Assembly (NCBI GenBank): GCA_028275705.1
Contig: JAPWUD010000005.1
Span: forward strand, 1 to 64,000
Source: Desulfurococcaceae archaeon
GTDB lineage: Archaea; Thermoproteota; Thermoprotei_A; Sulfolobales; Desulfurococcaceae
Direction of reading: 5' to 3'
Length of the DNA: 64,000 nucleotides
Position numbers and translations under genes: made by a program. The notes beneath the pieces were generated by a model that ran no database searches, was not told the origin of the DNA, and saw nothing but the letters and a program-made list of their open reading frames with translations. Numbering within the stretch: position 1 is the first letter of the stretch; every line of letters starts with the position of its first letter. Below are positions 54,341 through 63,088 of this stretch, one piece after another.

Positions 54341-55045
54341 TTGAAAATAACAATACTATCTAGTGATAAAGCCGGGAAACCAGGTCTTGTCGCCAAGCAC
54401 TCATTCTCCCTGTACATAGAGAGAAATAGTGAAAGCTACTTATTTGGCCTAGGAGTGGAGCCGAGTGTATTAGAGGTCAATGCTAGAATTCTGGAAGCCC
54501 CACTCGACATTGTAGACTACGCTATAGTGTCACACGAGCACACACCACACTACGGAGGCTACAGGTACTTATCCCAGGAAGCTCCATATACAACAGTGTA
54601 CATACCATTCGGCTCAATGGAGTCCCTTGGAAACACGCTTAGATCATATGGTTTAAGACCAGTAGAGGTAGTGAAGTGGACTCTAATAAATGAAGGCGTA
54701 TATGTATCTAAGCCATACTATGGACCCCCATACGAGCACTTACTAGTATTCAATGAACCAAAGGGACTAGTAGTGCTTACAGGCTGCCTCCACCCAGGCA
54801 TCGACGCTCTATTGGATATATCTAAGGCTTTCAATAGGAGGATACATGGATTAATCGGGGGCTTCCACTTGTACAATGCACCAAAAGACTCAATCAAGGT
54901 ATTTGCCTCTAGGATTATTGATGAAGTAAAACCAGAGTTTATTGTGCCACTACACTGTAGTGGAGGTAGGGTTATTGAATTATTAAAGAGCACAGGCGAG
55001 GTTGATGTTATCGATGCTGGAACCGGCGATGTATTGACTATATAG
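54341..55045 (+). CDS. metallo-beta-lactamase-fold protein (COG1237-type)
   Basis: 234 residues, TTG start with GAGGTG ribosome site. MBL motifs: SHEHTPHYGG, LTGCLHPG, IGGFHLY, VPLHCSGG. This follows the COG1237 pattern (related to ribofuranosylaminobenzene-phosphate synthases and other hydrolases). The zinc-binding HxHxDH motif has Pro in place of Asp (HEHTPH), so the second metal site may be altered. Function unknown. Confidence 0.85.
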   Translation: MKITILSSDKAGKPGLVAKHSFSLYIERNSESYLFGLGVEPSVLEVNARILEAPLDIVDYAIVSHEHTPHYGGYRYLSQEAPYTTVYIPFGSMESLGNTLRSYGLRPVEVVKWTLINEGVYVSKPYYGPPYEHLLVFNEPKGLVVLTGCLHPGIDALLDISKAFNRRIHGLIGGFHLYNAPKDSIKVFASRIIDEVKPEFIVPLHCSGGRVIELLKSTGEVDVIDAGTGDVLTI

Positions 55046-55068
55046 TTGATAATTAATTAGTGCTAAAA

Positions 55069-56133
55069 CTATTCGTTTCCCTCCCCAGGCTCGTTTTCAA
55101 TGTATACATATGCTACGTCTCCGACGACAATGTAGTATTTACCCATACTCTCTGAGTATACTACAGGGGCATTGAATCTCTTAGAGATATCCTCGAAGTC
55201 TCTGTAGTTGCTAATTTGAATTAATTTGAGATTCGACTCATCTACTAAACCTTTTAGTACTTTTCTACGGGGCTTTGGCTTACTTGTAGTGTTTTTGAGT
55301 TTATATGTATTCATGGTAATGAATAGGAATGCTATTGATGCCGCACCCAGCGAAAGCGTAGAGTATAGCGTTATTTTCCTCGAATCCGCAACACTGATCT
55401 TTAGGCCCATTGGTAGGTTCAACGTGTTTTCTACACTTCTTTGAGTACTACTTGTATATGCCTCTGAAGACCCGCTTACTGTTATTACTAATATATTGTT
55501 TAGCTCATTTACACTCAGTAGCATGTATGGATTTAGATCAAATCGTTTACGCTCCCCACTCTCATATAGTACGTTAATCTCAAAACTTATAGTGATATTG
55601 ACGTCGTATCTCCTAGAGCTTACAAGTACTTCTGAGTCTATTGCTCTCACGAGGTTATATAGATCACTCATATTTAACTCTCCCTGAATTAATACGCGTT
55701 TATCTTCACTAACTACATAGGCTTTTAGTGGGAATTTTTTGCTCCAGGCGGGCGTGTTTATGGCCATTGCAGGGGTTACAGTATAGTTTATATTAGATGC
55801 TACTCCACTATATGTATCATTGTAGACTACCCATGCTATGACAAATAAATACTGGATTTTCTGCACTAGTGATAAGTAGATCATGGGGTAATTCACGACT
55901 GCGGCGTAGTCATATATCATTGAGGGCTTTACGCTTACATTATATAATATACTCGTGTTTACCTGGGCTAGTTTATACGTGTTTTTGTAGATGGTGACGG
56001 GCTCTACTCTATAGCTTTCTGCAAAGTAGAAACAGCTAATGGAGAGTAAAGCAATGAATAGAGTAGTTAGAGCTAGAAGTAGTTTTCTAGCAATTGAACT
56101 GGAGAAAATAGATTTTAAACCAATATTCCTCAA
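55069..56133 (-). CDS. DUF5305-like membrane protein, partner of the signal peptidase
   Basis: 354 residues. Two membrane helices (about 16-35 and 260-278) enclose an external domain of about 220 residues (TYKLAQVNTSILYNVSVKPSMIYDYAA...). DUF5305-type proteins in archaea often stand beside a signal peptidase I gene, as here (TTGA overlap with it). The cytoplasmic C-terminus has SNLKLIQISNYRDFEDISKRFNAPVVYSE. Possibly supports export or assembly of the fibre subunits encoded downstream on the chromosome map (57-60 kb). Start TTG. Confidence 0.75.
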   Translation of the reverse strand: MRNIGLKSIFSSSIARKLLLALTTLFIALLSISCFYFAESYRVEPVTIYKNTYKLAQVNTSILYNVSVKPSMIYDYAAVVNYPMIYLSLVQKIQYLFVIAWVVYNDTYSGVASNINYTVTPAMAINTPAWSKKFPLKAYVVSEDKRVLIQGELNMSDLYNLVRAIDSEVLVSSRRYDVNITISFEINVLYESGERKRFDLNPYMLLSVNELNNILVITVSGSSEAYTSSTQRSVENTLNLPMGLKISVADSRKITLYSTLSLGAASIAFLFITMNTYKLKNTTSKPKPRRKVLKGLVDESNLKLIQISNYRDFEDISKRFNAPVVYSESMGKYYIVVGDVAYVYIENEPGEGNE

Positions 56134-57326
56134 TATAAAACAACCTCTTTAGCTATGTAATAGACGTAAATTAGGGATAATAAACTAAGCACTAGAGATA
56201 TCATGTTTATAAAACTGCCCGTAGTCTCCAAGAGGAGTACAGCGGGATACCCTACTAGTGGAATATTGAGAAATACCCTTCCCACCACATTGTCTCCACA
56301 AGCCCATAGTGGGTCGTTGTTTTCATTTGCATCACCCTTAGTTATAAAGCAATTGTCTCTACTAAACCCAACTACCCTATGGACGACGAGGTTAGAGTCT
56401 CCCTTGAAGACTATTATATCTCCTACTTTTACATCACTTATTGAAACAGGAGTTGAGACAACTACATCTCCAATATTGATCTCTGGAGTCATACTACCGC
56501 TTGTAATAGCGAGGAATCTAGTTCCACAAAGGAATGAAATAAGGAACCCCACTGAAATAGCTAAGCTAGCAGTAGAAATAATCTTGGAGTATTTACTTGG
56601 ATTAACAACCTGGTAAATTACTACATTGTCTAGATTAAATGGTTTTGCTACAATATACAGTACTACTGCGATAAAAATACTTTGAATTATTAATGGGAAT
56701 ATATAGCTCATTAAATTTGTATTCAATGGGAGAATCGGTGAAACCTTGTAGAATCCAGTGAAGGCCACTACATGCATGATCAGAGTTCTTAGATCATAGA
56801 TCCACGCAATAATGGACAATAACGCGTTATATGATAGTAGAGCTAGATATTTAATAAACCAGTTGATCCCCGTGGGAGGTTCCTCAAATACATAAATATA
56901 TAATGTGGTTGATACGATAGTTGCAATAATTAATCCAATTAATGGATTTGTATAGACTACACGGTTTTTTACTAGAAGTGTTCTCGTTGATTCAATGAAC
57001 AATATAGAGGATGCGAGGAGAGTAATCTTTAGTATTAGGGTTAAGGGTGAGAGAATTAAGATGTTTAATCCAATTCCAAAAATCAGTCCTGAAAATATAA
57101 AAGATACGACATAGGTGATCAAGGATAAAACCATGAACACTACTTGATAGTCACCGTGTTTTTCCATAAACTTTGCGTTAATTATGAAGCCCATTAGCAT
57201 CATGATTGATGGGATCAAGTAGTAGGCTAACCCATAGATTACCTTGAAGGACAAGAAGTAAACTATAATTGTGAAGATAAATACAATGTTGACAAATGGA
57301 AGGATACGGGTTAAAAAAAGATTCAA
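56130..57326 (-). CDS. signal peptidase I (ER/archaeal type) with multi-helix N-terminal part
   Basis: 398 residues, TTG start (GAGGAAGG ribosome site). An N-terminal part of about eight membrane helices (residues 1-265) precedes the peptidase domain: catalytic Ser278 (ITSGSMTPEI), His316 (VVHRVVGF) instead of the bacterial Lys, and Asp332 (KGDANENND), the Ser-His-Asp type of ER and archaeal SipW-like enzymes. The position next to three TasA-like genes strongly suggests that it cleaves their signal peptides. The extra helices are unusual for signal peptidase I. Confidence 0.88.
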   Translation of the reverse strand: MNLFLTRILPFVNIVFIFTIIVYFLSFKVIYGLAYYLIPSIMMLMGFIINAKFMEKHGDYQVVFMVLSLITYVVSFIFSGLIFGIGLNILILSPLTLILKITLLASSILFIESTRTLLVKNRVVYTNPLIGLIIATIVSTTLYIYVFEEPPTGINWFIKYLALLSYNALLSIIAWIYDLRTLIMHVVAFTGFYKVSPILPLNTNLMSYIFPLIIQSIFIAVVLYIVAKPFNLDNVVIYQVVNPSKYSKIISTASLAISVGFLISFLCGTRFLAITSGSMTPEINIGDVVVSTPVSISDVKVGDIIVFKGDSNLVVHRVVGFSRDNCFITKGDANENNDPLWACGDNVVGRVFLNIPLVGYPAVLLLETTGSFINMISLVLSLLSLIYVYYIAKEVVLY

Positions 57327-57349
57327 TTAAACCTTCCTCGCAGGCTACA

Positions 57350-58024
57350 TTAACCTCCGGATGGAACGTAGTATTCATTCCATGCAACTGCGTCTAGCGA
57401 TATTGTGAACGACAATGTTGCCCCCTGCGGTGCTGTTTGTAGTATTGTCAAGTCTAAGCTGATATCAGCTGATTGACACGGGTGGAGTTGAACACCGAAG
57501 TTGTCTCCCCACCATACGAGTATATCTGGTTCTCCATCTCTATTTATGTCTACTTCTACTCCTTGTTGGAGTGTACCTCTGTTTATTTCGTAGTATTCAT
57601 TTCCATCGAATACGACTCTCCATATTTTTAATGGTATTGTACCATCATTGTGTACTTTGAATGCAATGTGGTTGTAATACCATGGGTATACATTATACAT
57701 TGTAATGTTCAACGTGTCCTTGTCTCCATCTCCATCAGAGTCTATTAGGGTAACAGTTGTGCATCCAACGTCTTTGTCGAGCTGTAATGCACCCGGCCCC
57801 GGTAGATATGTTGCATTCCAGTCATTTCCTGCAAAGTCACCATATCCTGGTGGTAGTCCACATGCATCTTTATATATTGCTGTACCAGACATAAATTCCC
57901 AGTCGAGTTCACCACTAGCTACGTATACATTGGCTCTTATACTTGTTAGCCACATCGCTATTCCAACTAACACCATTACACCTACGAATCCAGCTATTAA
58001 CGCATTTCGAGTGCTTTTATTCAT
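57350..58024 (-). CDS. TasA/AbpA-like fibre subunit 1
   Basis: 224 residues from ATG 58024 (AGGTGT then 6 nt; the track starts two codons earlier). Signal-like N-terminus: KSTRNALIAGFVGVMVLVGIAMWLTSIRANVYV. Mature part is a beta sandwich with Cys pairs, sequons and an Asp-rich calcium-like loop (DSDGDGDKD, DINRDGEPD). This layout matches TasA/camelysin-type matrix fibres and the archaeal bundling pilin AbpA, which polymerise by donor-strand exchange. Just upstream of the signal peptidase gene (same strand, 23 bp gap). Homology by motif and context, not by search. Confidence 0.72.
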   Translation of the reverse strand: MNKSTRNALIAGFVGVMVLVGIAMWLTSIRANVYVASGELDWEFMSGTAIYKDACGLPPGYGDFAGNDWNATYLPGPGALQLDKDVGCTTVTLIDSDGDGDKDTLNITMYNVYPWYYNHIAFKVHNDGTIPLKIWRVVFDGNEYYEINRGTLQQGVEVDINRDGEPDILVWWGDNFGVQLHPCQSADISLDLTILQTAPQGATLSFTISLDAVAWNEYYVPSGG

Positions 58025-58096
58025 ATACATACACCTATTCGATTCATTATGGATAAGTGCCCGCTATGCACAGGCACTATTTACGCTTTTAAAAAA

Positions 58097-58651
58097 CTAT
58101 GGTACCTCGTTCCACTGTGCGAACGTGTATTCTACTTCAAACGTGTACGTTGTACGCTCCTCCGCGCCTTGCTCTACAGCGATCTTAATGCCCAGATCGA
58201 GTGTACCATCTGGGTGTATCTGCGTATTCTCTGGTATGTTTAAGTCCACTGATAGTGCTGTTGTATTCACGCCTGTTGTAGTGTAGTCTAGTAGTTTAAC
58301 TGGGATTGTTCCAATATTCTTCACTGTTAGAGTTACTTCTGGTGCGTATCCTGGATACGCATTTACGAGAGTTATATTAACTTTAACTACGTTTTGTTCC
58401 TCATCATATACCTCTGGTTCCACTATGCACTCTGCTACGTTTTTGCCCTCTGAATTATGGTATGGATCTCCAGACTGAGGGTCTGGACCTGTATCTGAGC
58501 AAGTCCAATCGACCCATGCTACTTTGACTTCACCAGTGTGTACGTATGTGTTTACTCTTAGTGTCTCCATCCACATTGCTGACGCTACGCCTATTGCTAG
58601 GAGGATTAACCCTACGAGGGTTATTCCCTTTATGTTTGTTATTCCTATCAT
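58097..58651 (-). CDS. TasA/AbpA-like fibre subunit 2
   Basis: 184 residues from the ATG at 58651 (AGGTGT then 6 nt; the track starts six codons earlier). N-terminus KGITLVGLILLAIGVASAMWMETLRVNTYV has the same hydrophobic-W-x-x-[SL]-LR-x-NxYV end as subunits 1 and 3. Mature part: VNITLVNAYPGYAPEVTLTVKNIGTIPVKL (like subunit 1 VYPWYYNHIAFKVHNDGTIPLKI). Two paired Cys. Co-oriented and 72 bp upstream of subunit 1. Confidence 0.72.
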   Translation of the reverse strand: MIGITNIKGITLVGLILLAIGVASAMWMETLRVNTYVHTGEVKVAWVDWTCSDTGPDPQSGDPYHNSEGKNVAECIVEPEVYDEEQNVVKVNITLVNAYPGYAPEVTLTVKNIGTIPVKLLDYTTTGVNTTALSVDLNIPENTQIHPDGTLDLGIKIAVEQGAEERTTYTFEVEYTFAQWNEVP

Positions 58652-58729
58652 GTTTTTACACCTTTGCATGTTAGAGATACTAGGCTTTTTGTTTTAAAAC
58701 ATATCGCCTTAGTTATACATACAAACTAT

Positions 58730-59353
58730 CTAGACAAATAATACATCTCTAAGTGGTAGAACTCTTGGTTCATTGAGTGGTTTAGAAGTGGAAAAGATAT
58801 TCACAATAGAGTCAACTAGGCTCTTATTCCTAACAATTACTAGTAGTGGTATCCCAGTGTCATTTGATGCGAGGAGTGAGTAACCTAGGCTTCTAAGAGA
58901 ATACTGAGATAGGGATTTCTCATCTACTAGGAGAACTAAGTACTCACCACCTCTATATTTAATAGTCAACTGTGTATAGTCCAACCCTGTTTTACCCTTC
59001 AGAGTCTTATAGATTAATACATAGTCTTCAACACCCAGCGTCCTACTTAGTGATGGATTAGAGATCATTGAGTCATCCTTACTCAGCTCACTCCTCAACT
59101 CTAATAGCTCAACGAGGTTCCTCAGTTTCTCGAGGACTTCAAATCCCTTTGGTGTAAGAACGTAAGCAGTGTTTCTACCTTCTTTCACACATGAAACTAA
59201 TCCAATTTTAGTCATCCAGTCCAGGTACTTCTCAAGATTAGTTGTATTTAGGTTTGAGGAGTATAGTATATGTGTTTTGAGTGCTTTATCTCTACGGGCA
59301 ATATATCCAAGTATTCTCTCAACGATCTCAATTTTACTTCTGTAATTGTTCAA
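58730..59353 (-). CDS. winged-helix transcriptional regulator of the fibre locus
   Basis: 207 residues, TTG start. N-terminal winged helix (IVERILGYIARRDKALKTHILYSSNLNTTNLEKYLDWMTKIGLVSCVKEGRNTAYVLTPKGFEVLEKL, HTH_45-like), then a linker and a C-terminal alpha/beta domain (TIKYRGGEYLVLLVDEKSLSQ...GIPLLVIVRNKSLVDSIV) that could be a sensory domain. It lies between fibre subunits 2 and 3 on the same strand, so local regulation of fibre genes is likely. Confidence 0.75.
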   Translation of the reverse strand: MNNYRSKIEIVERILGYIARRDKALKTHILYSSNLNTTNLEKYLDWMTKIGLVSCVKEGRNTAYVLTPKGFEVLEKLRNLVELLELRSELSKDDSMISNPSLSRTLGVEDYVLIYKTLKGKTGLDYTQLTIKYRGGEYLVLLVDEKSLSQYSLRSLGYSLLASNDTGIPLLVIVRNKSLVDSIVNIFSTSKPLNEPRVLPLRDVLFV

Positions 59354-59473
59354 GCAATAAAACCTCTAAGTTAAATCAATGATATAGGTGTATTAAACAC
59401 CAATCAGGTATATAAATTTAACGTATCATTCATTCACTTTACAAGCATATTCGAGTACTTTGTGGTATGTACG

Positions 59474-60037
59474 CTATGAAATACGTGAAGTGATTTTAAC
59501 AGCGATCTCCGTATTACTCAACCCTAAGTTTATATAAATCCATGCAACCATTTTATAACCGACTGGAATGTGAATAGGGAGGGTACTAGAGTATCCACTC
59601 ACGGGGAGATCGCTGCATGATATACCTCCCCAGTAGGGCATATTTCCAACACCTGTTTTAATGGGTTCATATAGGTAGTATTGTGGAGTAATATTGTATG
59701 ACCCGAGAGAGTCGTTTAAAGAAATATTGATCTCAGCGAGGTCTACACCGATCTCCCCATTGTTCTCTACTACGAGGCCTATCCACATGGAGTTAACAAC
59801 AGTATTCCCTATATCTATGTACAGTGTATCATTCTTAGGCGATAAGTGTGTGGCATTGAATCCACGGCAGGAGGAATCCTGATAAGTTGCGAAGACTCTC
59901 CAAGACCCAATCTCTAGTCTAGATGGAACAATGTAGACATATACATTAGCTCTTAGAGAACTACTCCACAATCCATATCCAACGCTAACCAGCAGTGTTG
60001 CTAGTAAAGCAAGTAGCAATATGTAAGCATTATTCAA
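59474..60037 (-). CDS. TasA/AbpA-like fibre subunit 3
   Basis: 187 residues from TTG 60037 (AGGTGT then 5 nt; the track starts three codons earlier). N-terminus NNAYILLLALLATLLVSVGYGLWSSSLRANVYVYIVPSRLEIG carries the shared W...S-LRANVYV end. Mature part with sequons and a Cys pair (DSSCRG, GISCSD). Diverged from subunits 1 and 2 but same architecture, so it may cap, anchor or initiate the fibre. First gene on the minus strand of the locus. Confidence 0.68.
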   Translation of the reverse strand: MNNAYILLLALLATLLVSVGYGLWSSSLRANVYVYIVPSRLEIGSWRVFATYQDSSCRGFNATHLSPKNDTLYIDIGNTVVNSMWIGLVVENNGEIGVDLAEINISLNDSLGSYNITPQYYLYEPIKTGVGNMPYWGGISCSDLPVSGYSSTLPIHIPVGYKMVAWIYINLGLSNTEIAVKITSRIS

Positions 60038-60046
60038 CTCCAACAC

Positions 60047-60299
60047 CTATTGCTTTGGGAGGGTTTCATAGTTAATAAACTAAATGTATTTTTTGTACAT
60101 AAAAAGTGTTCTCTTCAAAAACTAATAAGAGGTGAAAGATATACTATGTTAACTCTCACACTTAACCAACGTGGTAGGTGCTTGTGGAGAACATTGATAA
60201 AAATATGTGGTGCAGTCGTGGAGGTTAAAATAAAAGTCAATGGTCATTTTCAACTGGAAAAGGAATATTTATAAGCCCTCGGGATTTAAACTGCTCCTG
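60047..60299. other. 253-bp region between fibre and ATP synthase transcripts
   Basis: Two divergent promoters are expected here. A TATA-like AATATTTATAAG is at 60264-60275 for the plus strand. The listed 74-codon ORF (60050-60274) has no good start signal and I do not support it. Confidence 0.45.
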
Positions 60300-60503
60300 G
60301 TGATTGGTATTAAGTACTATGAGCCTTTGGCAATGATCGAGCTACCTATAAAAGCCGTTTCTGACGAATATAGGTTTGTTTACCACAGGATCAAGGCATG
60401 GATTAAGTCGTTTGGAATAGTAATTTACAATAATGCCTGTGTATTTATTAGAATTTTTTTAGTAGTTATGAGTACGTTACTGCAAGGTGGTTTCTACGAG
60501 TAG
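60300..60503 (+). CDS. possible small leaderless ORF before the ATP synthase H gene
   Basis: 67 codons starting GTG 60300, 25-30 bp after the TATA box at 60264-60275, the distance expected for leaderless genes. The product would read MIGIKYYEPLAMIELPIKAVSDEYRF... with a hydrophobic end. It overlaps the listed start of atpH (60487) and stops four bases before the alternative GTG at 60508. Not recognised; may be just a leader. Confidence 0.3.
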   Translation: MIGIKYYEPLAMIELPIKAVSDEYRFVYHRIKAWIKSFGIVIYNNACVFIRIFLVVMSTLLQGGFYE

Positions 60504-60801
60504 TATTGTGAAGGACATTGAGTCTGAGGCTGCAAAGATTATTGAGGATGCTAAGAGGAAAGCTGAGGAGATATTGAGAGAGGCTAGGAGGAAGGCTATG
60601 GAGATACTTGAAGATAAGTCTTATCTTGTGGATTTAATGGCTGAGAGGAAGAGCCTCGAGGATAAAACCGAGAGTGAAGCTAGGCGAATAATTGAGGAGG
60701 CACATAAGAAAGCCCGTGATTTAAAAGAGTCTATGAAAACTAGAATTGATAGCATAGCTAAGCGAATAGCCTCAATGGTTGCCGGTGTCGAGGTCCGATA
60801 A
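60487..60801 (+). CDS. atpH: A-type ATP synthase subunit H
   Basis: 104 residues, all helical and charged (EAAKIIEDAKRKAEEILREARRKAMEIL...), a peripheral-stalk subunit that pairs with subunit E (partly encoded at the window end). Start GTG 60487 or GTG 60508. First recognised gene of the A-ATPase operon. Confidence 0.85.
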   Translation: MVSTSSIVKDIESEAAKIIEDAKRKAEEILREARRKAMEILEDKSYLVDLMAERKSLEDKTESEARRIIEEAHKKARDLKESMKTRIDSIAKRIASMVAGVEVR

Positions 60802-60804
60802 CGC

Positions 60805-62790
60805 TTGTCTCTTCTCTCAAAGATCTCCTTAAACAAGCCAGATATCGCTTTAAGAGCATACGTTATTACGCCAAAAGAGAGTGCTGAAACCCTTGTTGAA
60901 GAGCTTGTAAGAAAAGGACTTTTCGAGCCACTACCACCACAAGAAGCAGGTAAAGCACTGGAGATTGCTAAGAAAAGGTATGAGTTATCTGAGAAAGCAA
61001 TTGGGTTATTTAGAGAACTGAGCTCGTTGGTTAAGAAGAGAGTTGAAGTAGAGGTTAAGGAGTTACCATGGGATACCGATAAAGCACTCGAGAAACTCGT
61101 TGCTGATTTCGAGGAGTTAAGGGATATTGTTACACGCTTAATCAGCGAATCCGAGAAGCTTAAGGGAAAGCTAGAGAAGCTTCAAGCATTAAGAATAGTG
61201 GTCACGGAACTTTCGAGAGAGGGACTTCTTGACAAGTCACTACTAGACTATGAAGGAGTGTACTTAGCATCAAAGACTCTTTATGGAGGTGTTAAGGATT
61301 TAGAGTACGTAGCCTCGAGGTCTCTGAAATCTATTTTCCACCGTGCTCTAGGTGAGGAGAAAGCTGTTGCCGTGGTTCTACTTGAAAAGAAAGTTTATGA
61401 GAGCAATAAGTCCCTTATAGAGAAACTGGAGGTCCCAGTAAGAGACCTAGTGGGAGGCGAGGAGCAACTAAGTCTACACAATGTAGATAACGCTATTAGA
61501 GAAGTTGAAGCGGAGTTGAGTGCTATTGAGAATAGGCTTGAGGAGTTATTAGAGAGTAGGCTATACGAGCTAGCACTACTCAAAGTCCTAGCAGAAGTCA
61601 TTAACTCAGAGCTAGGCGTTCTCGGTAAGGCCTTGAGCTCAAAGTACATGGCTATTGTAGTGGGCTGGACTCTTAAATCCCGGGTGAGCGAATTGGAGAA
61701 AATAGTGGGTGCAAATAGTGGCTACGTAGTCTACGAGGGAGATCCAAATCCACCCGTGGAGTTCAATAACCTCAAGCCATTCAAGCCATTCGAGGTAATC
61801 ACGGAGGTTATGGGTTTACCATCCCCGAGTGAGTGGGACCCCACGCCACTACTCACATACTTCTACTTGATATTCTTCTCGCTAATGTACCCAGATGTTG
61901 GATACTCCATTGGCTTGATTATTGGGGCAAGGCTCGTACTACCATACTTTGTTGAGAACCGGGAGACCCTCAAGAGGTTGATAAACATAGCGACGTACGC
62001 AGGTATAGTTGGATGTATAACTGGATTCCTAGCTAACAGCTTCTTCGGCTCATTGCTTGGATCTTACATAGGGCTAGTAGTTCCAAAATTACTGCCAAGT
62101 ATCCCGGCTGGGCTATCCGACCCCATCGCCATGAAGTCAGCTGTAATAGGCTATATAGCACTTACACTAATTCTTGGATACTATGTAGTACTATTTGCCC
62201 ATGTGTTGGGTGCCTTGAAAAACGCTATTGCTAAGAACAAGTTTGGATTCCTCTATGAGGTATTGACGGTAATTATAGCGGTACTTGGACCAGCAGCTAT
62301 ACAGGCTAGTATTGGACTTAGTACTGATGTGTGGGGGTTATTGAAGTTCTTGAATCAAAAAGAGGTAATTTACGCCACGATTCTACTCGTCATAATCTAC
62401 GCAGTGCTGAGGAGTGTTTTCGATAGACCTTTTGGCGCTATCTTGTGGCTTTTCGACGTTATAGGAATACTTGCGGACGTTCTCTCATTTGTGAGAATAG
62501 CTGGTATAGCTTTGGGTAGTGCTATGCTAGCGGAGATTTTTAATGGCTTAATACTTAACGTATACTCATCGCTGAGTGGACTTAGCTTTTTGCTAGGTGT
62601 CCTAGTAGGCGCGCTGATCTCGATACTACTCCACATTATAAACCTAGGCTTCTCATCGCTAAGTCCCTTCATCCACTCACTAAGACTAGTAATGTATGAG
62701 CTCTCTTCGAAATTCTACGAGGGCTCCGGTAGAAGAATATCGCCAGCAGCTACACCACTACTCAGAGTAAAAATAGGGACGATTGGCTAA
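60805..62790 (+). CDS. atpI: A-type ATP synthase subunit I (a-subunit)
   Basis: 661 residues, TTG start three bases after the H stop. N-terminal cytosolic half with coiled coils (to about 330), then eight or so membrane helices. The important Arg is expected in the FVRIAGIALGSAMLAEIFN segment near 570. Carries ions between the membrane and the K ring. GFSSLSPFIHSLRLVMYELSSKFYEGSG near the end is the typical a-subunit C-terminus with HSLRL. Confidence 0.95.
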   Translation: MSLLSKISLNKPDIALRAYVITPKESAETLVEELVRKGLFEPLPPQEAGKALEIAKKRYELSEKAIGLFRELSSLVKKRVEVEVKELPWDTDKALEKLVADFEELRDIVTRLISESEKLKGKLEKLQALRIVVTELSREGLLDKSLLDYEGVYLASKTLYGGVKDLEYVASRSLKSIFHRALGEEKAVAVVLLEKKVYESNKSLIEKLEVPVRDLVGGEEQLSLHNVDNAIREVEAELSAIENRLEELLESRLYELALLKVLAEVINSELGVLGKALSSKYMAIVVGWTLKSRVSELEKIVGANSGYVVYEGDPNPPVEFNNLKPFKPFEVITEVMGLPSPSEWDPTPLLTYFYLIFFSLMYPDVGYSIGLIIGARLVLPYFVENRETLKRLINIATYAGIVGCITGFLANSFFGSLLGSYIGLVVPKLLPSIPAGLSDPIAMKSAVIGYIALTLILGYYVVLFAHVLGALKNAIAKNKFGFLYEVLTVIIAVLGPAAIQASIGLSTDVWGLLKFLNQKEVIYATILLVIIYAVLRSVFDRPFGAILWLFDVIGILADVLSFVRIAGIALGSAMLAEIFNGLILNVYSSLSGLSFLLGVLVGALISILLHIINLGFSSLSPFIHSLRLVMYELSSKFYEGSGRRISPAATPLLRVKIGTIG

Positions 62791-63088
62791 ACTAGGCTTG
62801 AAAGGCGTGTCTTTTAAGACACAGGTAGAATGCATATAAGTTTTATTGAATTCACTAATTTCGGTGCTTAGTAACTATGATCTACGAGCCATTGGCGATG
62901 GACAATTAGTTATTAACTCTAAGTCCCAGGGGAGGTGGGATCAACGAGTGAAGACACAGCTTATTATTATACCCTTCAGAGAGAGGTGTGATCTCAACTC
63001 GTCTCACTACTCTTAGGAGTGAGAGTTCTTGTAGAGTAAAGTGGTTGTTTTTAACCCTATACCTCATAGTATCCATAGGTGATTTTCC
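62791..63088 (+). other. 298-bp leader region before the K subunit gene
   Basis: No protein gene. Contains TATA-like GCATATAAGTTTTA near 62831, GGAGGTGGGATC near 62931, and the hairpin at 62996-63024 about 65 nt before the K start. An own promoter for atpK is likely, which would let the proteolipid be made in excess over the other subunits. Confidence 0.5.
62996..63027 (+). ncRNA. stem-loop in the atpK leader
   Basis: TCTCACT (63002-63008) pairs with AGTGAGA (63018-63024) around a 9-nt loop, and AACT/AGTT can extend it with a bulge. It may influence translation or stability of the downstream mRNA; it is not a T-rich terminator. Confidence 0.4.

Noticed and set aside
57705-58286. 193-codon plus-strand ORF
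   Set aside because: Antisense shadow across two fibre-subunit genes whose signals and motifs are clear on the other strand.
60050-60274. 74-codon ORF between the fibre locus and the ATP synthase genes
   Set aside because: Starts within the fibre gene's leader, contains the TATA box of the next transcript, no start signal.
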